This document shows, piece after piece, positions 56,834 to 64,000 of a stretch of DNA of 64,000 nt. Source of the DNA: Diphasiastrum complanatum (taxonomy: Eukaryota > Streptophyta > Lycopodiopsida > Lycopodiales > Lycopodiaceae). The translations under genes were made by a program, and so were the position numbers. The number at the start of each line of letters is the position of its first letter. The first letter of the stretch is position 1. The stretch lies in assembly GCA_029204225.1 (NCBI GenBank), contig CM055100.1, positions 7,702,713 to 7,766,712 of the forward strand. Reading direction: 5' to 3'. The notes beneath the pieces were generated by a model that made no database searches, was not told the origin of the DNA, and saw nothing but the letters and a program-made list of their open reading frames with translations.

Positions 56834-57145
56834 AGTTATAGACTCATTCTATGGATATTGTATCAATGAAGCATAAATCACTATACTTTATACAATCAAG
56901 CAATTTCCCATGAAGAATGACAAAGAGCATCTAATATAATCAATGACTAAAGCTGTACAAGCATTAGCAAAGAGTTTTCCCGCGAAGAGCCCAATCCATA
57001 TCAATAATCTGAATAATCAATGAATTAATGACGTCTAAATGATAGCCCTATTTACTATCTAGAGGCCCTTAGTGGAACTTTCTACAAATTAGGACAACTT
57101 AGGGTACTTGGGTCCCATAAGGAGATGTCCTTAATTGTAAGTTGC
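56834..57145 (-). repeat. G7 LTR, outer end undetermined
   Basis: Begins AGTTATAGACTC directly after a mutated primer site GCTTTGATACTA (56822-56833). Contains GTATCAATGAAGCATAAA as in the G1 LTR and ACTATCTAGAGGCCCTTAGTGGA as at 49450. No target duplication seen. Confidence 0.6.
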
Positions 57146-57722
57146 TCAAGACCTAAAGGTATACTAATTAGGGGTTATTTCTAGTATGTAACTGTTCCAC
57201 AACATTGATCCTCATAATCAAAAATGATTTTTGAAAAGAGTATATGACAAGAGTTTCTCACTAGAGCTATGATCAAGTTATTTTGTAGAAGCACTAGTGC
57301 TAACGTAATATCACAAAAGACCTCATATCTATTTTCCTTACCACGTTTTGTTTTGGAAAGACATTAATGCATCTACTTTTCAAACTATTTGTTAGTCTAT
57401 GCATGATTCCATATGTTTATCTAGCTCTTTCATCGCTAAGATTCATAGTGCAACTCTGGGTTCTTAAGATATTATAAATATCAGAGGTTTGATGGGGCAA
57501 CTCTTAATAATGACATCAATTCAGACTTCTTGCTTGTGTGTAATCTTAGCTTCTCTGCTGTGAGGTAGTAATCATTGATACTAAGTTCCATAAATGTCAT
57601 CTACATAATCCTTCAAATTTCATCTGCACCTATTGGATTATGTTGAAATAATGTTACAGTCATTAACTGCAAAAGCTTACATGTCATTTTTGAATTGTGG
57701 TGTTGCTATGGGATATGGTTAG
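57146..57722. other. End of dynein intron 13
   Basis: No gene; leads to acceptor GATATGGTTAG. Confidence 0.6.
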
Positions 57723-57935
57723 ATTAACATGGACGAGCCACATATCCTACCAGGTGTGATAGATATGTGTATGCTATTTCATCAAAATGCCAGCAATTTA
57801 GCTGATTTGTTTTTCCGGGAGCAGCAAAGACATTTCTATATCACGCCCACCTCTTTTTTGGAGCTTTTGAGCACTTACAAAAGCCTTCTATCACAAAAAC
57901 GCCTCGAGGTTGACACTCTAAAAAGAAGATATGTG
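57723..57935 (+). CDS. Dynein heavy chain exon n: lead-in to stalk
   Basis: Encodes INMDEPHILPGVIDMCMLFH, FYITPTSFLELLSTYKSLL and VDTLKRRYV. The TPTS-[FY]-LEL block directly precedes coiled coil 1 of the microtubule-binding stalk. Acceptor GGTTAG, donor TATGTG|GTAAGT. The next exon is beyond the right edge or hidden by transposons. Confidence 0.93.
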
Positions 57936-58399
57936 GTAAGTAGCTAAGTTGGTGTATTTATGTTCCAACATTACCATTTTATTGAATATGAAGTACGTCA
58001 ATTATGCACTCGAGACTTTTTAGCCTAAAGTTTACTCTTTTGATAGTAAGATTTTATATTTGCATAGATTTTGACACTACATAGACGACCTCCTAGACGA
58101 CGTCATCAGCACACATTATCTCCAACTACAATCCCCATTACATCTTTCTTCAGTGGCAGCAGGAGTTGATTGAGTTTTATGATTTTGTGATGAGCATAGA
58201 CATGTCTACCAGCACCACCATCATTTATAGCTACTCGATCATGTTTTTAGTAGCTACACTTCATATATGTTTTCTTTACTATTATCGGAGATTTTTTACA
58301 CGCTCCTATTTGTACCACGCACTTGATATGTACTTTTTTGTCTTATATGCCTTTTGGCATGAAAAAGACGTTAATAAAGCTTTCCTCTCTCTCTCTCTC
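57936..58399 (+). mobile_element. Dynein intron start, then LINE 3' end
   Basis: From about 58090 the sequence matches a LINE C-terminus and 3' UTR: ATTACATCTTTCTTCAGTGGC (ITSFFSG) near 58140, CTTGATATGTAC, the hairpin at 58340-58369, GTTAATAAAGC and (TC)n at 58384-58399. The next LINE starts at the following base. Confidence 0.7.
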
Positions 58400-60736
58400 A
58401 TGATTCCTACCGACTCACCTATCGCCATATCTCCACGGCCACTTGCGTTTTCCTTTTTCACATCTGACATGGTACTTGCGGCCATTAAGAAGCTGAAGTC
58501 CCACAAAGCCAGAGATATCGAAGACCTTGAATCTGAGCTCCTTTCCCATGCCTCTGACTTACTCGCCCCCATTATAGCCACCCTTCTTAACTCTGCAGTT
58601 GTCTCTGGCTTTCCGTCTCCCTGGTGCACTAACATTATCCACCCCATCCATAAGAATGGTGACCCCATGATTCCGAGTAACTACCGCAATCATGATCGGA
58701 CATGTCCTGGCTAAATTATATGGTACTATACTGCAGTCTGTTGTGAGCTCAGAGGCGGAGACTAGCAGACTACATGCCATGGGTCAGGCTGGTTTTAGAG
58801 CACATTATTCCACGGCAGATCACATCTTCACATTGCGAGCCTTGATTGAGGAGGCTAAGCACAGGAGAGAGAGAGGGTTTACTATTGTTTTGTGGACTTC
58901 AGGAAAGCCTTTGATTCTGTTCCTCGTTCATTGCTCATCCAGAGACTCCGAGACCTCGGCTTCTCCACCGACATTGTTCTTGCTGTGATGGCACTTTATG
59001 AGCGTGTCCTTGGTTGTTTCCGGCATAGCAGTGGCATATCTGAGCACATCTAGAGCACTATTGGGGTGAAGCAGGGTTGTTCCCTCTCACCAGTCCTCTT
59101 TGGCTTGTATATTGATGAGTTGGAGAGAGTCATTACACAAGGTGGCGGTACTGGCTGCAGGCTTGGTGACATCTTGATTGATATCCTCCTTTATGCTGAT
59201 GATGTGGTGTTGGTCTCACCAACCAGAGAGGGCCTACAGCGACAGTTGGATTGCTTGCATGAGTTTTGCACCAGATGGGGCCTAGGGGTGAACATTGGGA
59301 AGACCAAGGTTATGGTCTTCAACACTTCGAGGGCATTCATGCAGCGACAGGAGCTTACTTTGGGCGGACAGATTCTAGAGGTGGTCCCTTCCTACACATA
59401 CTTGGGGGTCCTTTTCTCAGGTCCTACTTTTAGCATGAGACAGGCCGCTACCACTCAACTAGGGAAAGGACATGCCTCCCTTGTTCAGCTAGAGCGATTT
59501 TGTTTCCGCAAGTCCATCCAGGATGCTCGCAGTAAGTGTCACCTCTTCGATACCATTGTTACCCCCACGACTTTATATGCGGCAGAGACATGGTATGTGG
59601 GTCTTCCTTCTTCACACTGGGCCAGTCTCTCACGATTACAGACCACCATGCTAGCTCGGTTGATTCGAGCGAAGCCTTCTGTTCCCCCTGAGATTCTCCA
59701 GGCCGAGTTTGCAGTTCAACCTATACAGATCGAGGCAGTTCTTCAGCTTATCACCTATATACAGAGGATACAGGCGCTACCAAAGATAGACAGGCGATAC
59801 ATACAGGTTGCACTATCCTTCTCACAGCGTCTTCATGATCAGGGCTACAGGCTATCATGGTTCTCTCAGGCCTCTCACCTCCTACTTGTATCATTTGGCA
59901 TCTCCATCACAGAGCTCCCCTCCGGCACACATCAGTATATCAGACGCTTCCTTTATCGCACATATCTAGAGCGGACATGGCGTAACCAGTTAGGGGTTAA
60001 GCCAACTTTCTATCGGACTCATTTCTTGGAGCTAGATGCATCAGGGACCCCAGTCATGCCACGCTACTTGGACTCGGGATTGTCACATTGCCTCAGATTC
60101 ACATTGGGGTAGCTCAGGGTGTCCTCTCATCAGCTAGCTATTGAGACTCGGAGGTTCCACGGTATTCCCAAAGAGGAGCGAATTGGCCAGTTCTGCTCCC
60201 TAGGTGAGGTGGAGTCTGAGGAGCACTTTATATTTCGGTGCCCTGTATATTATGAGATTAGAGGACGATATCACTGCCTGTTCCGAGAGATGCCTACCAC
60301 TCTACGATCTCTCATAGCTTATGAGGACCCACGGTGTGTCGCTCTCATGGTACACGAGATGTCCAGACTACGGAGAGATCTATACGAGACACCCCAGCAA
60401 TTTACCTCACAGCCATTGATTACTTCGTTCTTTACTAGACGGAGATCGCATGACTTAGTACCTGAGGATGAGGATTATGATGAGGATGACGACGAGGATG
60501 TTGGCCGCTCTCATGCTCATAGAAATCAGAGACAGTGTACCTCTCACCATCAGGATACCACCAGGATTACTAGACATTGTACGCAGGGGCGTACTACTAC
60601 TACTATCACACATACACGTGCTCATACTCACAGACGCCGCCGGCAGACTCCAGTGCTTTCCCATACTATGGCTCGCATTACATCTTTTTACAGCAGATGC
60701 AGCACAGCCTTGACATCTTACCCGAGACACATATGA
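58400..60736 (+). pseudogene. LINE ORF2 reverse transcriptase, catalytic box intact
   Basis: Frames: 58400-58714 (SHKARDIEDLESELLSHA, FPSPWCTNIIHPIHKNGDP), 58692-58988 (IGHVLAKLYGTILQSVV, GQAGFRAHYSTADHIFTLRA), 59066-60112 (VKQGCSLSPVLFGLYIDEL, LLYADDVVLVSPTREGL at about 59190, thumb TYLGVLFSGPTFSMRQA) and 60119-60736 (VESEEHFIFRCPVYYEIRG, EDPRCVALM, QPLITSFFTRRRSHD). Breaks: frameshifts near 58685 and 58880, a TAG before 59066 and a TAG at about 60110. The endonuclease half is absent. Confidence 0.92.
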
Positions 60737-60863
60737 TTATTATTATGCACATTCTCGCATACGTGTCTATTTTAGGTTGCACTAGATGTTTTTCTTTATT
60801 ACAGTTTGGAGACGTTTTTTATACGCTCCCATGGTTACCACATACATGACATGTACTTCATTA

Positions 60864-60893
60864 GTCTTATATGCCTTTTGGCATGGAAAAGAC
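60864..60893 (+). promoter_or_regulatory. LINE 3' hairpin, subfamily A reference copy
   Basis: GTCTT, AT, ATGCC-TTTT-GGCAT, GGAA, AAGAC: outer 5-bp and inner 5-bp stems. Followed by ATTAATAAAG. Located 21 nt before the pyrimidine tail. Confidence 0.7.
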
Positions 60894-60910
60894 ATTAATA
60901 AAGCTTTCTT

Positions 60911-61794
<884 letters not shown>

Positions 61795-62152
61795 TGTTAC
61801 GAGCTCGTAACCAGTGCCGAACCCTAGAGAACACAAATAGGTCAGATACCACAGTCAGGGTCGTGTCCTGCGTACATGACCAACAGGGCAAGACAGTGTG
61901 AGTAGTGTGCCCCAGCACGGTCCATAGCCATGGCGGGCCTAACACAGCCTAGGGACCCTGTCAGCAGGATAGGGCCCCCAGTTGGGTCCCGACGTGCAGT
62001 CGGCCACGTCAGTGACACGTGGCCGACACTTGGCAGTTGCATGCTACCAGTCCTCACACTGGGCTAGGAGGGGCTTACTCTATATCAGGGAGTAGGCAAG
62101 GTTGGGTGGATCAGTTAGTGTTTGCCCTACTGTTGTGTTAGGATCTATTACA
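61795..62152 (+). repeat. G8 5' LTR
   Basis: Starts TGTTACGAGCTCGTAAC (a 16-bp perfect palindrome at 61796-61811) and ends TCTATTACA, one base before the primer site. 358 bp with canonical TG..CA ends. CTCTATATCAGG near 62077 may be its TATA region. The 3' LTR is beyond the window. Confidence 0.85.
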
Positions 62153-62153
62153 C

Positions 62154-62165
62154 TGGTATCAGAGC
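62154..62165 (+). promoter_or_regulatory. G8 primer binding site (initiator tRNA-Met)
   Basis: TGGTATCAGAGC, exact complement of the initiator tRNA-Met 3' end, one base after the LTR. Confidence 0.95.
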
Positions 62166-63055
62166 TATCTCCATCTTTGGGAATTCAGTTTTCAGCAGTG
62201 GAGAAAGTAGCTAGATTGCTCAGAACTTCTAAAAGTTCTCAGAAAGAAATAGAGGAGGAGACTCGCTGTAGGAACAGTCTCCTACTGAGGAAATCTTGGT
62301 GGATTTACTTGCTGGTCAAAGAGAAATTAGTCCAAATTTCTAGAGTAGGTCCAGCGCTGCAAATTCAGTCTTCATCTCTGATTTTTGCCATCAGATTCAG
62401 GGAATCAGAGTGGATTTTTGAGGAGAAAGGGTGGTGTTGATCCATCGCTGAGGGATCAAAAATCTACCTCTAAAATTTCAGAGAATCCAAGGAAATTTGA
62501 AGGGTTTTCAAACAAATTTTCTTAGCAGGGCCAGCGCTGGACAGGGAGATGAAAAATTGGTTTTTCATCACTGTTTTTGAGGATTTTTCAGTAGTTTGAA
62601 CATCAAACTAGATTGCCACAGACCAGCGACCTACTGCCTGAGTTCAGATCAGAGATTCAAGCAAAGATTGGGCCTTAAATTTCAGAAAATTGGGCCAGAT
62701 AGAGGGCTGTCCAGCCAGCGAGGGTAGAGAGACACCAAAATCAGAAATTGAAATACTTTTTGGGTCTCAAATCATAAGCAAACGAGCCAGTTGGGTTGCA
62801 ATCAGACCAGCGAGCTACTATCCTCAAAGAACCGGGAAATTTGGCACCGTTTTGAAGCTTCAAACTGACATTTTCCGGGACAACAGGTCTGAAATCTTGG
62901 GGAAAAGAGCTGAAAGGGTTCCTCTTCATTCTTTCTTTGGAAGCACAGTCCTCAGAAACAGCTAAGTCATCTTTCCTTTCCCTTGTACAGTTGTAAATTA
63001 GTCTTTTAGACTTTTTTCCTTCAGAAGTTAAGGTAGCTCTCTTTCAGTTCCGAAG
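62166..63055 (+). other. G8 leader
   Basis: 890 nt between primer site and gag. Contains small ORFs (for example 62690-62965), none convincing as genes. Words CCAGCGCTGGACAG (62531) and GGCTGTCCAGC (62705) echo the leader-repeat core of G1-G3. Confidence 0.6.
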
Positions 63056-64000
63056 ATGACCACTCCTCAGGGACCTGATCAACCCCAGGAGAGAGGCTTC
63101 GACAAACTTGAAACAGAAGCCTTGGCTTACAGAAAAGGGAAGGAACCCATGGAAGTGGAAGAACAGGAACAGTTTGCCGAAGAACTCGACGAACTGGTTA
63201 CCAAGGAGCAGTTTCTCCAATTGGTAACAGAAGTGGATGAACTGAAGTTGGCATTAGCCAATTTCAAGTCTAGTGTGGACGACTCGTTCGCTGAACTCAA
63301 AAACTTGATTTTGAGTTCCGCGAAAGGAAGCCTTCCCTCCACTTCTCAATTATCCCCTTCTCCACTTCCATCAGTTTCGGGTGAGACTTTACGGTCTCAC
63401 CCCAGTGTTTTTAAAGATTTAAAACCTCCTACTTTTAATGGGGAAGAGAAGGATAGAAATGCAGATATTCTACAAACCTTCCTCAGCAAATGGAAAAACA
63501 TTCATGCTCTTAAACAGACCCCTGACCATTTGCAAGCTATTGAGGCCAGTCTTTCCTTAGGGCCTATGGCCTATAAGTGGTGGTTAAATCTCCAGGAGAC
63601 TGGGCAGACTCCCTGGTCATGGAAAGCTTTTGAAGAGGCTTTCCTAAGAGACTTTCTACTAGAAAATGAACTGGATAGAGCCGGGGAAGCCTGGGAAAGA
63701 ACAGTAATGGATAAATCCCTCATCCAATATATCTCACAGTATCGAGAAGCAATTTTAAAGATTAAAAATATGGATGACTATCAGAAAATTAGGGGATTTG
63801 TCCGTGGCCTCAAAGATGAATATAAAGTAGAGGTCCAGAGAAACTCGCCTACTACCCTTGAGCAAGCTCTCAGATATGCTCAAATCTATGATGATTCAGT
63901 GGGTAGGAAGAGGGCGAGACAGCAACCACTTTCTGAGCAGCCTCCTCAGAAAGACTTTCAATTTAAAAAGAAATTTTTAAAAAGAAAGAAAGAAGATAAA
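63056..64000 (+). CDS. G8 gag, open to the window edge
   Basis: Starts MTTPQGPDQPQERGF and is uninterrupted for 315 codons. Residues 1-85 are acidic with coiled-coil-like text (LVTKEQFLQLVTEVDELKLA). A Ser/Pro linker leads to a retrotransposon gag domain (about 115-275): LKPPTFNGEEKDRNADILQT, LGPMAYKWWLNLQ, WSWKAFEEAFLRDFL, IRGFVRGLKDEYK. It ends in a basic stretch (KKKFLKRKKEDK), where a CCHC knuckle may follow outside. No lesion is visible, unlike every other element here, so G8 may be recent. Start chosen as the first ATG opening the long frame. Confidence 0.9.
   Translation, partial: MTTPQGPDQPQERGFDKLETEALAYRKGKEPMEVEEQEQFAEELDELVTKEQFLQLVTEVDELKLALANFKSSVDDSFAELKNLILSSAKGSLPSTSQLSPSPLPSVSGETLRSHPSVFKDLKPPTFNGEEKDRNADILQTFLSKWKNIHALKQTPDHLQAIEASLSLGPMAYKWWLNLQETGQTPWSWKAFEEAFLRDFLLENELDRAGEAWERTVMDKSLIQYISQYREAILKIKNMDDYQKIRGFVRGLKDEYKVEVQRNSPTTLEQALRYAQIYDDSVGRKRARQQPLSEQPPQKDFQFKKKFLKRKKEDK

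Larger units (their letters stand above)
11529..57935 (+). other. Axonemal dynein heavy chain gene, partial (exons spanning AAA1 to stalk)
   Basis: Dynein heavy chains hydrolyse ATP and slide doublet microtubules in motile cilia and flagella; in plants this means sperm flagella. Fourteen exons with phase-consistent GT-AG junctions give about 1,314 codons without a stop: AAA1 ([20 protein letters not shown]), AAA2 ([16 protein letters not shown]), AAA3 ([18 protein letters not shown]), AAA4 (GVGGVGRQS, FLFSDTQ) and the lead-in to the stalk. [20 protein letters not shown] and the short AAA2-AAA3 spacing fit the single-headed inner-arm group (animal DNAH1/3/7/12 type); the exact orthologue is not settled. 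Introns: 9088, 3961, 10619, 540, 494, 1017, 10157, 293, 91, 247, 363, 639 and 4955 bp. The first and last exons are outside the window. Confidence 0.95.

Overview
The window is nuclear DNA from a repeat-rich eukaryote, most likely a land plant with swimming sperm (fern, lycophyte, cycad or Ginkgo grade; a fern is my first guess). One host gene is visible: a stretch of an axonemal dynein heavy chain on the + strand, 14 exons between 11529 and 57935. Everything else recognisable is transposable-element DNA of plant type (chromodomain Ty3/gypsy, Ty1/copia and non-LTR elements; tRNA-iMet primer sites). Flowering plants lack axonemal dynein heavy chains, so this combination points to a seed-free plant or early gymnosperm. 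The species call is inference.

Dynein gene. The 14 exons add up to 3,943 nt (about 1,314 codons) with one open frame and GT-AG borders at all 13 introns. They encode the middle of the motor: the end of the linker region, AAA1 (Walker A and B), AAA2, AAA3, AAA4 and the start of the stalk coiled coil. Both ends of the gene lie outside the window. The exons are scattered over 46 kb because introns 1, 2, 3, 7 and 13 are filled with transposons. Introns 4-6 and 8-12 are short and nearly free of them.

Layout. 1-9990: a pile of - strand LINE copies joined tail to head through (TC)n tracts. 10459-11072: a copia reverse-transcriptase scrap split by a palindrome-rich element. 11708-20795 (intron 1): a minus-strand LTR with primer site, then a 6.4-kb gypsy element (G1) flanked by a 263-bp duplication of host sequence. 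20969-24929 (intron 2): copia and gypsy relics. 25232-35850 (intron 3): LINE tails and ORF1, a gypsy element (G3), and a second G1-type copy (G2) nested in the G3 LTR. 39508-49664 (intron 7): gypsy G6 interrupted by G5, followed by G4. 52768-57722 (intron 13): gypsy relics (G7). 58090-61794: a nearly complete LINE ORF2 with an intact YADD motif, a 184-bp (TC)n tail, then the 5' end of another LINE. 61795-64000: the 5' LTR, primer site, long leader and an open, uninterrupted gag of a different gypsy element (G8) that runs off the right edge.

The least expected signals are: a LINE 3' hairpin supported by compensatory changes between two subfamilies; repeated LINE insertion at the (TC)n tails of older LINEs; a PCNA-binding-like motif kept in the LINE ORF2 C-terminus; a 263-bp target duplication around G1; LTR ends that are AG..CT/AC rather than TG..CA; and one RT-RNase H frameshift shared by two separately inserted gypsy copies.
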